Positions 17,406 to 26,076 of a DNA stretch of 64,000 nucleotides are shown piece by piece (position 1 is the first letter of the stretch; each line of letters starts with the position of its first letter). The translations under genes were made by a program, and so were the position numbers. The notes below the pieces were generated by a model. That model was not told where the DNA came from and made no database searches. It saw only the letters and a list, made by a program, of their open reading frames with translations. The stretch covers positions 2,728,001 through 2,792,000 of the forward strand of contig NZ_CP102770.1 in assembly GCF_038561935.1 (NCBI RefSeq), in the 5' to 3' direction. Source of the DNA: Myxococcus stipitatus (GTDB taxonomy: Bacteria > Myxococcota > Myxococcia > Myxococcales > Myxococcaceae).

Positions 17406-18869
17406 TCACTCCGGCAATCTCCGAGGGAGCCAGCGCCAGGAGAGGATTCCGAGCAGAAGCATCATCGTCCCGCCGATACCCGTGGCGACATGCAGGCCCG
17501 TGAGGAACGCCTGTCTGGCTTGGAGCGCGATGTCCGGTGTCAGGCTGGCGTGAGCCAGGGTTTCACTCAGGGTCCCGGAGACCCCCGGGCCGTAGAGCCG
17601 GAAGCAGATGGCGGCAACGGAGCCGAGCAGCGAGATTCCCAGGGCATTGCCCAGCTCATTGCTCGTCTCCGCGATGGCCCCGGCCGCCCCCGCGCGCTCG
17701 ACGGGAACAGCAGACACCGCGATTTCAGCGACCAGGCTGAATGAGAGCCCATAGCCGAGCCCGGCGACCACGCTCGAGGCGATGAAGACGACGGCACCCG
17801 CCTCGAGACCGGTGAAGAGGAACAGGAGGACGCCCCCGCCAATCAAGAAGTGTGTCGCGAGCAGCGCGGCCCTCCGGCCGATGCGCTCGACCAGCCTGCT
17901 GGTCCAGACACATGCCGCCGTGAGGACGACCGCGCCGGGCAGCGTGAGCATCGCCGCGCTGAAGACAGGCTGGCCGAGCACGGACTGCAGGTAGATGCCC
18001 ATGAGATAGCCCGTGGCCGACCAGACGACGAGCGACAGCAGCCCGGTGAGGATGGCGATGGAGAACACAGGGTCTCGGAAGAGGCCCAGGTCGAGCAGCG
18101 GGTGCTCGAGCCGGGTCTGCCTCATCACGAACAGGACGAGCGCGGCGAGGCCGACTCCGCCCACCCCCAGCTGCAGGGCACTCGAGCCATGGGCCGCGGC
18201 TGTCTTCACCGACCAGGTGAAGAGGAGGATGCCCACGAAGGACAAGAGCAGGCTCGGCACGTCGATGCGGCCGTGGTTCGTCGTGCGCACGTCCCGCAGG
18301 AAGACTGGCGCCGCCAGGAGGAAGGCGAGGACCACGGGGACGTTGATGAGGAACACGACGCCCCAGTCGAAGGACTGGAGCAGCATCCCTCCCAGCACCG
18401 GCCCGATGGCGAACCCCGCGGCGAAGGTGGCGGCGAAGATGCTGATGGCCTGCGCCCGCTCGCGCGGGTCCGGGAACATCGCGCTGATGATGGCCAGGCC
18501 CGAGGGCAGCAGCGTCGCCCCGCCCAGGCCCATCAGCGCCCGGCTGGCGATGAGCACCTCGGGGGTGGAGGAGAAGGCCGCGCCCAGGGAGCCGAGTCCG
18601 AAGATGCTCGCGCCCACCCGGATGAGCCGCAGTCGCCCATAGCGGTCGCCGATGTTGCCGAAGGTGACCAGCAGCGAACCGACGACGAAGCCATAGATGT
18701 CGAGAATCCACAGCGACTGGTCCGCGGTCGGCGTGAGCGCGGACGTGATGCGAGGCATGGCGAGATAGAGCACCGAGCCATCCATCGCGACGAGGAGCAC
18801 GAGGCTCAGGACGGTGAAGAGGCCAAACCACGGCCGGAGGCGTGAGGGTTCGACGACAGCGGTTGTCAT
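17406..18869 (-). CDS. MFS drug efflux transporter, 14-TM DHA2 (EmrB/SmvA-like) type
   Basis: The ATG at 18869 gives 487 residues with about 14 hydrophobic helices. Motif A is visible in the first loop (GDRYGRLRLIRVG), and the motif-C-like GPVLGGML in helix 5 marks a drug:proton antiporter. The family exports quaternary ammonium compounds, dyes or antibiotics across the inner membrane. It is divergent from a TetR gene with a large shared palindrome between them, so it is very probably repressed by that protein and induced by its substrate. Confidence 0.9.
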   Translation of the reverse strand: MTTAVVEPSRLRPWFGLFTVLSLVLLVAMDGSVLYLAMPRITSALTPTADQSLWILDIYGFVVGSLLVTFGNIGDRYGRLRLIRVGASIFGLGSLGAAFSSTPEVLIASRALMGLGGATLLPSGLAIISAMFPDPRERAQAISIFAATFAAGFAIGPVLGGMLLQSFDWGVVFLINVPVVLAFLLAAPVFLRDVRTTNHGRIDVPSLLLSFVGILLFTWSVKTAAAHGSSALQLGVGGVGLAALVLFVMRQTRLEHPLLDLGLFRDPVFSIAILTGLLSLVVWSATGYLMGIYLQSVLGQPVFSAAMLTLPGAVVLTAACVWTSRLVERIGRRAALLATHFLIGGGVLLFLFTGLEAGAVVFIASSVVAGLGYGLSFSLVAEIAVSAVPVERAGAAGAIAETSNELGNALGISLLGSVAAICFRLYGPGVSGTLSETLAHASLTPDIALQARQAFLTGLHVATGIGGTMMLLLGILSWRWLPRRLPE

Positions 18870-18931
18870 GGGCGGAGGTCCCTGGGCACAAGGCGCAGGA
18901 CGGCCCCTTCCGCCTGGGGTGCCCCAGTGGA

Positions 18932-18995
18932 TTGAAGTCCGGCCCGCGTCGCTATATACTAAAAGTAACCTACTTTTGGTATATAGCAATGTCAA
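18932..18995. promoter_or_regulatory. TetR operator overlapping divergent promoters
   Basis: GCTATATACTAAAAGTA (18951-18967) and TACTTTTGGTATATAGC (18971-18987) form an inverted repeat with 16 of 17 matching positions and a 3-bp centre. For the tetR gene, TTGAAG (18932-18937), a 17-bp spacer and TATACT (18955-18960) make a good sigma-70 promoter whose -10 box is in the left arm. On the minus strand, TTGACA (complement of 18990-18995), 17 bp, and TAGGTT fall across the centre. Binding would block both genes. Confidence 0.75.
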
Positions 18996-19591
18996 CCGAA
19001 CCTCCATCCCCCCGTCGCCTGCGCCTCACCCGAGAGGAGCGGCTGGTGCAGCTGCTCGAGGTGTCGTGGCGAATCATCCGCGACGAAGGCACGGACGCGC
19101 TGACGCTCGGGCGGCTCGCGGAGCAGGCCGGGGTGACGAAGCCGGTGGTGTATGACCACTTCGGAACGCGGAACGGGCTGCTGGTCGCGCTCTACGAAGA
19201 CTTTGATCGCCGGCAGACGGCCATCATGGACGCGGCGCTGGCCGAACGGGGGCCGACGCTGGCGAAGACGGCGGGCGTGATTGCCTCGGCGTATGTGGAT
19301 TGCGTGCTCACGCAGGGGCGGGAGATTCCGGACGTGCTCGCGGCCCTGGCGGGCGCCCCCGAGCTGGAGGCGACCAAGCGCGCGTATCAGGCCGCGTTCA
19401 TGGAGAAGTGCCGGGACGTGCTCGCGCCGCTGTCGAAGGGGGCGCCTCCCAGTGTCGCCAGCCTCTGGGCCCTGCTCGGTGCGGCGGAAGCGCTGTCGAA
19501 GGCCGCCGCGACGGGAGACATCCCCGCCGAGGACGCGAAGGAGGAGCTGGCCCGGACGATTGTCGCCATCTTCAGCCGCAAGGCCTCGTGA
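18989..19591 (+). CDS. TetR-family repressor of the divergent efflux pump
   Basis: A 200-residue protein starting at the ATG at 18989, one base after the operator palindrome. The HTH is clear (ALTLGRLAEQAGVTKPVVYDHF), followed by a helical ligand domain. The open frame runs upstream, but that part crosses the operator and promoter and is not translated. No good Shine-Dalgarno is present; the leader would be only about 20 nt. Inferred role: represses itself and the MFS gene until a toxic ligand binds. Confidence 0.9.
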   Translation: MSTEPPSPRRLRLTREERLVQLLEVSWRIIRDEGTDALTLGRLAEQAGVTKPVVYDHFGTRNGLLVALYEDFDRRQTAIMDAALAERGPTLAKTAGVIASAYVDCVLTQGREIPDVLAALAGAPELEATKRAYQAAFMEKCRDVLAPLSKGAPPSVASLWALLGAAEALSKAAATGDIPAEDAKEELARTIVAIFSRKAS

Positions 19592-19592
19592 C

Positions 19593-20225
19593 TCAGGGCT
19601 GGGCGGCGTAGAGCTGCCCGCGCATCTCGCCGTAGTAGGTATGCGCCTTGGTGTGCAGGTTGAAGTAGAGCACGCCCTTGCGCGCGAGCGACTCCAGGCT
19701 GGCCAGCGTCCGCGTCTGGGCCAGGAAGCCCAGCTCGGCGGGACAGCTCTCCGGGAGCCCGGACTTCATGCCTTTTATGTCCTTGATGAAGGTGAGGTTG
19801 GCGTTGGTCAGCTCCATCGACCAGCGCCCGTTGGCGAGCGTCTTCGACAGGTTGCCCAGCTCGCCGAAGTCCACCACCACGGGGCCCAGGACTCCCGGCG
19901 GGCCGCAGTGGATGTGGAACATGAGGATGTCGTCGGGGTTGACGCCCGTCATCTCGACCTCGACGTAGGCGCGGGTCAGGTCCTTGGAGAAGCGGAGCAC
20001 GCCGTGGCCTCGGGACTTGCGCTGCTCGCGCGGCGTGGAGGGCGCGGTGGCTCCCAGGCTCTTCTGGAGGAGCTTGGGCGTCTCGGACTCCTCCCCGGGC
20101 TCCTGGGCGGGGCTGAGGAAGGCCTCATAGACGGTGAAGGTCGTCGCGCCGAGCGCGGGGTCCTTGGCATGGGAGGACAGCGCGCCGAGGGCGAAGGCGA
20201 GGGTCAGGGGCAGGGCGAGACGCAT
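19593..20225 (-). CDS. Secreted CHRD-domain protein
   Basis: The ATG at 20225 gives 210 residues with a signal peptide (LALPLTLAFALGALSSHA). The CHRD pattern is visible: FHIHCGPPGVLGPVVVDF near residue 110 and GVLYFNLHTKAHTYYGEMRGQL at the end, where conserved His and Gly residues are kept. CHRD domains occur in chordin and many secreted bacterial proteins; the bacterial function is unclear. Its stop lies one base from the tetR stop, convergent, with no room for a terminator. Confidence 0.85.
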   Translation of the reverse strand: MRLALPLTLAFALGALSSHAKDPALGATTFTVYEAFLSPAQEPGEESETPKLLQKSLGATAPSTPREQRKSRGHGVLRFSKDLTRAYVEVEMTGVNPDDILMFHIHCGPPGVLGPVVVDFGELGNLSKTLANGRWSMELTNANLTFIKDIKGMKSGLPESCPAELGFLAQTRTLASLESLARKGVLYFNLHTKAHTYYGEMRGQLYAAQP

Positions 20226-20333
20226 GGCGGACTCCAGCTCGTGGGGACTGCCTGCTTGCGTAGCGTGGACGCCCGGCGCTTGGGATGGCCAAAGGTGGCC
20301 ACCCGATGACCGTCTCCTGCGCATGGGCATGAC

Positions 20334-21218
20334 TCACAGCGGCGCGATGGCCTGCTGGATGTGTGCGAGCACCTGCCGGATTTTCGGAAGCTCGCTGAGG
20401 GCCTCGGGGACGCTCAGGCGCAGGGGGAGCTCGCGCCCCACGAGGTCCGGGAGCACGGGGACGAGTGTTCCCTCTGCCTCGCCCGGGTCCGCGAGGTCCA
20501 CGCTGGGAATCAGCCCGATGCCTTGCCCCGCGAGACAGCACACGCGGATGAGGTGGATGTCGGTGGAGATGAGGGTGGGTTCCACCTGGAACGCGGGGCC
20601 CTTGAGCTGGGGCCACAGGCACGCGTCGCCGCCGGGGCCCTGCCAGGAGAAGAGCTCATGACCTTGGAGGGACTCCACGGTGTCGGGCACGCCGTGCTGG
20701 CGCAGGTAGTCCTCGCTGGCGAAGAGGCGCTCGCGGACGCGGAGCACGACCTGGGACATCCAAGGGCCTCGGGGCAGGTCCTTCCCGAAGTGCACGGCGA
20801 GGTCGACGTTGTCGAGCGGCTCCGCCAGCGGGTTGTCGCTGAAGGACGCGTGGACGCGCAGGAGCGGGTAGGTGCTCCGCAGCAGGCCGAACAGGGGGGA
20901 GAGGAGGTGGGGTGGCAGGCCCACGGGGAGGACGACGCGCAGGAGTCCCGCGGGGGCCTGGCCGACCTCGCGCAGGGATGCGACGAGGGCGCGGGTCTCC
21001 TGCATCATGAGTCGGCCGCGACGGGCGAGGACCTCGCCCGCTTCCGTCAACACCACGCCGGTTCGAGTGCTCTTGAGCAGGGGGACACCCGCGCGGGCTT
21101 CCAGCGCCTCGACGCGGCGGCGCAGCGTCGTCCGAGAGACGGCGAGGCTGTCCGCCGCGGCCAGGAACGAGCCCGTCTCCGCGACGCCGACAAAGGCACG
21201 CAGTTCTTCCAGGTCCAT
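20334..21218 (-). CDS. LysR-family transcriptional regulator
   Basis: A 294-residue protein. The N-terminal HTH (LRAFVGVAETGSFLAAADSLAVSRTTLRRRVEALEAR) is typical, with the AraD/CrgA-like variation at SRTTLRRRV. The effector domain follows (RVVLPVGLPPHLL...). It is divergent from the unknown gene at 21426 and lies 108 bp downstream of the CHRD gene start, both on the minus strand. The target is not obvious; the divergent gene is the first candidate. Confidence 0.88.
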   Translation of the reverse strand: MDLEELRAFVGVAETGSFLAAADSLAVSRTTLRRRVEALEARAGVPLLKSTRTGVVLTEAGEVLARRGRLMMQETRALVASLREVGQAPAGLLRVVLPVGLPPHLLSPLFGLLRSTYPLLRVHASFSDNPLAEPLDNVDLAVHFGKDLPRGPWMSQVVLRVRERLFASEDYLRQHGVPDTVESLQGHELFSWQGPGGDACLWPQLKGPAFQVEPTLISTDIHLIRVCCLAGQGIGLIPSVDLADPGEAEGTLVPVLPDLVGRELPLRLSVPEALSELPKIRQVLAHIQQAIAPL

Positions 21219-21425
21219 GCGCTCGACGCGCCGGAGCAGACCGCCCAGGTCCGCGCCGCCGCTCCTCCCTGTGCACGAGCATCCTCAGGGGGCGCGGGGA
21301 CTTGCAAGCTGGGGGAGGCGGGGTGCGCTCTCCCGGCGCAGCGGCTCATTCCAGGGCATGCTGGCGTCTGCCCTGGGAAGAATCGCCAGGAACGAAGGTG
21401 CCTGGCCTCGGAAAGGACCTGGAGG

Positions 21426-21944
21426 ATGTCGACCGACTTCAAGCTCCGGCTGGCGGAGACCATTGCGTGGTGCGGGCCGAGGGTCGTGGCCAGTCAGGCA
21501 GGTGTGACGACTCGGACGGAGGCACTGATGCCTCCACTCTGCCGACATGATGGCGACACGCAGCTCCGGCTGTTGCTCGACCCTCCCGGTGCCGGCAAGG
21601 AGGCCGTGGAGTTCATCGGGGGCCGTCGTCGCGAGCAACTGCTTCGGGCGAACCAAGGGGTCCACGCGTACGAAGGGCTCGCGGGCGGTCGTGTCTACGC
21701 GACCGATTTCAATACAGACATTTGTGGCGCCGCCACCGCGCCTTCAAACGGCTTTCTCGATGACTATGACATCCCGGGGTGGGACACGTGGTTCGCGCAC
21801 GAGCAGACCGGACCCTATGGAGGAATCGTCTACGGGTGGGTTCCTCCCGTCCTGATTGAACTGGCGGATGAAGGGTTCTACGTCATCCCCGTTCAGTGCA
21901 TCTGGTGGGTGGATGACGCCGACCTGCGGCTGCTCCTGGGCTGA
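21426..21944 (+). CDS. Uncharacterised 172-residue protein
   Basis: Starts at the ATG at 21426 directly after a strong GGAGG. No signal peptide or membrane segment. The C-terminal half is acidic and aromatic (DDYDIPGWDTWFAHEQTGPYGG, then YGWVPPVLIELADEGFYVIPVQC), a pattern seen in small proteins that appear near polymorphic toxin or immunity genes, but I recognise no family. It is divergent from a LysR gene and ends before a GC-rich hairpin. Confidence 0.6.
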   Translation: MSTDFKLRLAETIAWCGPRVVASQAGVTTRTEALMPPLCRHDGDTQLRLLLDPPGAGKEAVEFIGGRRREQLLRANQGVHAYEGLAGGRVYATDFNTDICGAATAPSNGFLDDYDIPGWDTWFAHEQTGPYGGIVYGWVPPVLIELADEGFYVIPVQCIWWVDDADLRLLLG

Positions 21945-21965
21945 GCCGGAAGGGAACCTTGTTCT

Positions 21966-21997
21966 CGGGGAGCGGCTGGAGGAGTCGTGCTCCCCCG
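21966..21997. terminator. Imperfect hairpin between convergent genes
   Basis: CGGGGAGC (21966-21973) pairs with GCTCCCCCG (21989-21997) with one bulged C, between the stops at 21944 (+) and 22031 (-). Weak evidence for a shared terminator. Confidence 0.4.
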
Positions 21998-22030
21998 GCG
22001 TCGTGACTCGCCGGAGGAGCGCGGCCGCGG

Positions 22031-22405
22031 TCAGTTGCCGCGGTAGGTGGTGTCGAGGATGCCGATGCCCGCGCCCTCGACGTACAGGGTGACGCGGGTG
22101 CCTTGGGTGGCGGCCTGGGTGGCGCGCTCGAACAGGCTCAGGCGCTCGGCTTCGCTGTACTGGTAGCCGACGGACGAGGCTCCCGAGCCCAGGTAGAAGT
22201 AATTGCCGACGAAGCTCCCCGTGCAGTTCGCCCCGGTGTTCACCTGCACGATGACGTAGCCCTGGCCATAGACGGCGTTGGGCTGCCGGGTGTACGTCGC
22301 CGCGCAGACGTAGCCGTTCACGGTGATGGGCGGGCCCGCGTGGGCCGTGCCGGCGAACCCGACCGACATCATCACCGCCGAAACAACGATGGACGCTCGC
22401 TTCAT
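22031..22405 (-). CDS. Small secreted protein
   Basis: From the ATG at 22405, 124 residues with a clear signal peptide (MKRASIVVSAVMMSVGFAGTAHA). The mature part is about 100 residues with two Cys (YVCAATYT, TGANCTGS), probably one disulfide, and looks beta-rich. No family was recognised. It is divergent from the NTF2-like gene at 22603 with about 200 bp between them. Confidence 0.7.
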   Translation of the reverse strand: MKRASIVVSAVMMSVGFAGTAHAGPPITVNGYVCAATYTRQPNAVYGQGYVIVQVNTGANCTGSFVGNYFYLGSGASSVGYQYSEAERLSLFERATQAATQGTRVTLYVEGAGIGILDTTYRGN

Positions 22406-22602
22406 GGTGTTGTCCCCCTGATGCCGCGAATGGACGTCGAGCCCTCCGCTCCCATCGCGGGCGCGGGGCTCCGGAAAGCCGCTGCGACTTTCCGCATGAA
22501 GTAACGCGCGAAACGGAATTCCTTCTTTTGGAATATCCGCGAGCAGCATGGGTTCCCAGGCCGACCGCGAACACACCCCTGCGTCCGGCACCGGAGTCCC
22601 GC

Positions 22603-23094
22603 ATGAAGTCGTTCCTGCTGTTGCTCGCATGCCTCGTGGCAGCGCCTTCCCTTGCACAACAGCGCCCCCCGGATACCACCGCCGCGAAACAACAAATCCA
22701 GGCCGTGGTGGAGGACTTCCGCGAAGCCATCCTCCAGAAGGACCCCCAGAAGTTCCTCGGCCTGTTCCTGCGCGAGGACGTCATCTGGCAGTCCGTTCAT
22801 GGTGAAGAGCGCCTGAAGAAGGTCCGCGAGAAGAGCCCCCAGGCGAACAAGCTCACCTCCGGCCCGAAGCAGAACCCGAGGGCCTTCATCGAGGACATCG
22901 CGGCGAAGCCCCAGCGCGTCGAGGAGAAGTTCATCAACGTCCGCATCGACACGGACGGAAACATCGCCTCGGTCTCCTTCGAGTTCACCTTCCACGCGGA
23001 GGACCGCGTTATCAATCGCGGTCAGGAGAGCTGGCACCTGGTGAACACGGGCACCGGCTGGAAGATTGTCTCGGTCATCTGGTCCAACAACTGA
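22603..23094 (+). CDS. Secreted SnoaL/NTF2-like protein
   Basis: The ATG at 22603 gives 163 residues with a signal peptide (MKSFLLLLACLVAAPSLA). The remaining 140 residues have the NTF2-like cone pattern (IQAVVEDFREAILQKDPQKFLGLF... then SWHLVNTGTGWKIVSVIW at the end), so a DUF4440/SnoaL-type fold. The serine hydrolase starts 16 bp downstream, so both are likely in one operon and act in the periplasm. Confidence 0.8.
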   Translation: MKSFLLLLACLVAAPSLAQQRPPDTTAAKQQIQAVVEDFREAILQKDPQKFLGLFLREDVIWQSVHGEERLKKVREKSPQANKLTSGPKQNPRAFIEDIAAKPQRVEEKFINVRIDTDGNIASVSFEFTFHAEDRVINRGQESWHLVNTGTGWKIVSVIWSNN

Positions 23095-23110
23095 CGCCAC
23101 GAACCCCGTC

Positions 23111-24238
23111 ATGTCCTTTCATTCATCGCTCCTGGGATGGGTCGCCGTCGCATGCCTGGGCTTCGTTCTCGACGCACGCGCCGTACCCCAGGACTCCGTC
23201 GCCGCGAAGCTGGATGCCCACCTGCGTGCCTATGTCGACAAGGAGGGCTTTCGCGGCGCGGTGCTCGTGGCCAAGGACGGCAAGGTCCTCCACTCCGCCG
23301 CCTATGGTCTGGCCGACGAGGACGGCAAGCGGCCCAACGCGGTCTCCTCGCAGTTCCTCATCGGCTCGCTGACGAAGTCCTTCACCGCCGTGACGGTGAT
23401 GCAGCTGGTGGAGGACGGCACGCTGGACCTGGACGCCCCGCTGTCCCGCTACCTCCCCAAGCTCCGGGCGGACCTGGGCAAGCGTCTCACGCTCCACCTG
23501 TTGCTCAAGCAGCGCTCCGGATTGCCTGACCATCTGGACGCGTTGATCGAGCGCGAGTCGGAGAAGGATGTCCCCTCGGAGGAGATCCTCCGGCTCATCA
23601 ACAAGTCACAGCTCTCCTTCAAGCCGGGAGCGAAGTTCGAATACTCCAACCTGAACTACCACCTCGCGGCGCTCGTCATCGAGGCCGTCACGGGCAAGAC
23701 CTTCGCGCAGGTGCTCCAGGCGAAGACCTTCACCCCGCTGTCGATGGCGGGCTCGGGCATCGAGCGAAGCACGAACGTTCCTCCCCGACGCTCCTTCGGC
23801 TACGCGAAGGGCTTGCTGGGTGTGTCTCGCGACGAGAACAACGTCTCCTATGCCTTCGGGTCCGGAGACATCTACTCGACCGTGGAGGACCTGTACGCCT
23901 GGGACCAGGCGCTCTTCGGCTCGGGGCTGGTCTCGGCGGAGAGCAGGAAGCGCATCTTCGACGGAGGGAGCCGCGAAGAGGGCTACTACGGCTACGGCTT
24001 CCGGATTCAGCCCTACCTTCGCGGAACGGGCGTCAAGGAGCGGGGTGTCCTGGTGCGACACGGCGGCTCGATGGATGGCTTTCTCTCCAACCTGCACCAC
24101 TACACGGAGGACCGGCTGACCGTGATCGTCCTCGGCAACGTGAGGCCGTTCCCCATCCGGGAGCTGACCTTCGAGCTGAAGGAGATTGCCCTGGGGTTCT
24201 CTCCCACCGCGCGCTCACGCAAGGAGGCGGATGAGTAG
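23111..24238 (+). CDS. Serine hydrolase of the beta-lactamase/class C family
   Basis: From the ATG at 23111, 375 residues with a signal peptide. The three active-site motifs are all present: S86-LTK-89 (SxxK), Y178-SN (YxN) and H317-GG (HxG in place of KTG). This is the pattern of class C beta-lactamase-like esterases and D-aminopeptidases rather than of a proven beta-lactamase. The place of action is the periplasm or cell surface. It follows the NTF2-like gene by 16 bp in one transcription unit and is convergent with the GFA gene 7 bp away. Confidence 0.88.
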   Translation: MSFHSSLLGWVAVACLGFVLDARAVPQDSVAAKLDAHLRAYVDKEGFRGAVLVAKDGKVLHSAAYGLADEDGKRPNAVSSQFLIGSLTKSFTAVTVMQLVEDGTLDLDAPLSRYLPKLRADLGKRLTLHLLLKQRSGLPDHLDALIERESEKDVPSEEILRLINKSQLSFKPGAKFEYSNLNYHLAALVIEAVTGKTFAQVLQAKTFTPLSMAGSGIERSTNVPPRRSFGYAKGLLGVSRDENNVSYAFGSGDIYSTVEDLYAWDQALFGSGLVSAESRKRIFDGGSREEGYYGYGFRIQPYLRGTGVKERGVLVRHGGSMDGFLSNLHHYTEDRLTVIVLGNVRPFPIRELTFELKEIALGFSPTARSRKEADE

Positions 24239-24245
24239 CCACCCG

Positions 24246-24785
24246 TCAGGCGTGGACCTCTCCGTGGATGAAGGTGAGCCTCGGCGCTCGGAACCCCATC
24301 AGGATCCACGCGCCCAATAGCCTGGCGAAGAAGGCGGCCTGGTTCCACTTGCCGCTCGGGACATCCGGGGGCAGCACCACGCCAGCCGGAAGGTCACTCG
24401 TCATCGTCCGGAGGTCGAGCGGAGGCAGCGTTCCCTCGGGCCAGAGGCCGGCATAGAGGCTGAGCCAGTGGCCACCCTTGAACTCCAGGCACACGGGCGT
24501 GTTGCAGCACGTGGCGACGATTCTCCGCGTCGTGGACTCGGGCGTGAGGCGGAACTCCTTGAGGAGCCCCGTGCCCTCCAGGAAGCGGACGCGGTCCTTG
24601 CGATACAGCACGAAGTGCGTCCCGCCATGGGCGCCCAGGACCGAGCGGGCCGAGGGGAGCGTCGCAAGCCTTTGGCCCGCCGCGCGGCAGCTGTTGCAAT
24701 AACACTCGCTGCTCACGATGGGCTTTCCCTCCACCTCAAGACGGACCTGGCCGCAGGCACAGCGGAGCTGAGGAGGAGGGGTCAT
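24246..24785 (-). CDS. GFA-like (DUF6151) zinc protein
   Basis: A 179-residue protein with an N-terminal zinc motif CACGQVRLEV...CYCNSCRAAGQ, like glutathione-dependent formaldehyde-activating (GFA) proteins, and a further CC near residue 95 (VATCCNTPVC). The function of most GFA-like proteins is unknown; proposed substrates are S-hydroxymethyl or other thiol adducts. Its ATG overlaps the TetR stop by four bases (ATGA), so translation is coupled to the TetR gene. Confidence 0.85.
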   Translation of the reverse strand: MTPPPQLRCACGQVRLEVEGKPIVSSECYCNSCRAAGQRLATLPSARSVLGAHGGTHFVLYRKDRVRFLEGTGLLKEFRLTPESTTRRIVATCCNTPVCLEFKGGHWLSLYAGLWPEGTLPPLDLRTMTSDLPAGVVLPPDVPSGKWNQAAFFARLLGAWILMGFRAPRLTFIHGEVHA

Positions 24786-25423
24786 GACTGTCTTTTCTCC
24801 TGGAGCGGGACACCGAAGAGGAGGCGGATGTATCGGTCGAGGTGGTCCATGCTCTCGCGCGCCAACGCGGGCGAGTTCCCCGCCTTGGCGAGCACGAAGG
24901 CGCCTTGAATCACTGTCTGGGTATGGCGAGCGAGGCTCTCGGCCGTCCATCCGCCGGAGATGCGCCGGGCCTTCATCGCGGCGCGGAGGTCCACCTCGAG
25001 GGTCGCGGCATGGCCGAAGATGCTCGCGGCGCAGGCGTCACGGATGGCCGGTGACGTCGCGTAGACCTCCTGCACCATCGTCCCCACCAGGCAGGTGAAC
25101 TCCGCCAGCTCGCCGGTGATGAGGGACTTGCGGAAGGCCACGTAGGCCAGGACGCGCTCCAGCGCATCCTCGGGGGCGTGGTAGGGGGCCCCGGCGAAGA
25201 AGGCGGTCGTCGTCTCCGCCCAGTGCTCCGCGGCCGCGACCCCCAGGTCGTCCTTGCTCTTGAAGTGATGGAAGAACGAGCCCTTCGTCACCGCGGCGAC
25301 GTGACAGAGCTCGTCGACCGAGGTCGCGGCGAAGCCCTTGAGGCGAATCGTGTCGAGCGCGGCCTTGAGCAGGCGCGTTCTGGCGTCGCCTCGTTCTGGC
25401 TCTCGCTTCGGCGGGCGCGGCAT
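24782..25423 (-). CDS. TetR-family regulator of the GFA operon
   Basis: From the ATG at 25423, 213 residues. The HTH is clear (GFAATSVDELCHVAAVTKGSFFHHFKSKDDL), followed by an AcrR/TetR_C-type helical domain. It is the first gene of a two-gene operon with the GFA gene (ATGA overlap). A palindrome begins 8 bp upstream of the start, so it is very probably autoregulated. Upstream in-frame codons run through the operator and are not used. Confidence 0.9.
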   Translation of the reverse strand: MPRPPKREPERGDARTRLLKAALDTIRLKGFAATSVDELCHVAAVTKGSFFHHFKSKDDLGVAAAEHWAETTTAFFAGAPYHAPEDALERVLAYVAFRKSLITGELAEFTCLVGTMVQEVYATSPAIRDACAASIFGHAATLEVDLRAAMKARRISGGWTAESLARHTQTVIQGAFVLAKAGNSPALARESMDHLDRYIRLLFGVPLQEKRQS

Positions 25424-25430
25424 GGATTTG

Positions 25431-25460
25431 ATACATACCGTACGGTTGGTATGTATGCAA
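25431..25460 (-). promoter_or_regulatory. Operator and likely promoter of tetR-GFA operon
   Basis: ATACATACC (25431-25439) and GGTATGTAT (25448-25456) form a perfect 9-bp inverted repeat; the centre also contains the 10-bp palindrome ACCGTACGGT. On the minus strand, TTGCAT (complement of 25455-25460), 17 bp, and TATGTA (complement of 25432-25437) can serve as -35 and -10, fully inside the operator. The start of transcription would then fall within a few bases of the ATG. Confidence 0.7.
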
Positions 25461-25703
25461 GACGGCACCCGTCGAAGCGACGCTTGAAGGCCCTGTGGAA
25501 GGCACCTGTCCGAACGCGGTCCGGAACCGTCTCGTGAATTCCTCCAGGAAGAGAGGAACAGGTGGAAGGCCCGGAGCGCGACAAGGCCGCTGACCCGACG
25601 ATTCCGGCCACGGTGTTTCACTCTCCGGCCGAGGGGCAGGAATCGCTTCTGCTCGGACGGCGGATGAGGGACGCTTCCGGGTCACCCGCGAACGGAGAGC
25701 GTG

Positions 25704-26060
25704 ATGGCGTACATGCTGTTGGTCATGGAGGATGGGCAGCGGAAGCGGAGCCGAACGCCGGAGCAAGGGCGCCGCGAGATGGAGCGGATGGGTGGCTTCG
25801 TCGAGGACCTCAAGGCCCGGGGCATCTGGAAGGGGAGCGACTCGCTCCGGTCCGTCACGGAAGGCGTGCGAGTCCAGGTCCGCGGCGGTCAGAGCACCTT
25901 CGTCGATGGCCCGTTCGCCGAGTCCAAGGAGATCGTCGGCGGCTACGTCGTCTTCGACTGCGCGACGCGGGAAGAGGCGCTCGCGATTGCACGTCAGTGT
26001 CCCGCGGCCGAGTGGTCGACGGTCGAGCTGCGTGAAATCGGCGTCTGTTACGAGGACTGA
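25704..26060 (+). CDS. YCII/DGPF-domain protein
   Basis: A 118-residue protein starting at the ATG at 25704 (GGAGA upstream; an in-frame GTG one codon earlier is less likely). It carries the YCII-related fold with the characteristic DGPFAESKEIVGGYVVFDC motif of DGPF proteins, often encoded beside ECF sigma factors; none is seen here. These small ferredoxin-like domains are possible enzymes or sensors. It ends 16 bp from the convergent acetyltransferase. Confidence 0.88.
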   Translation: MAYMLLVMEDGQRKRSRTPEQGRREMERMGGFVEDLKARGIWKGSDSLRSVTEGVRVQVRGGQSTFVDGPFAESKEIVGGYVVFDCATREEALAIARQCPAAEWSTVELREIGVCYED

Positions 26061-26076
26061 CGCGGGGCCTCGGGCC

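Noticed and set aside
23111..24238. True beta-lactamase resistance gene
   Set aside because: SxxK and YxN are present but the third motif is HGG, and context suggests a generic class C serine hydrolase; resistance cannot be claimed.
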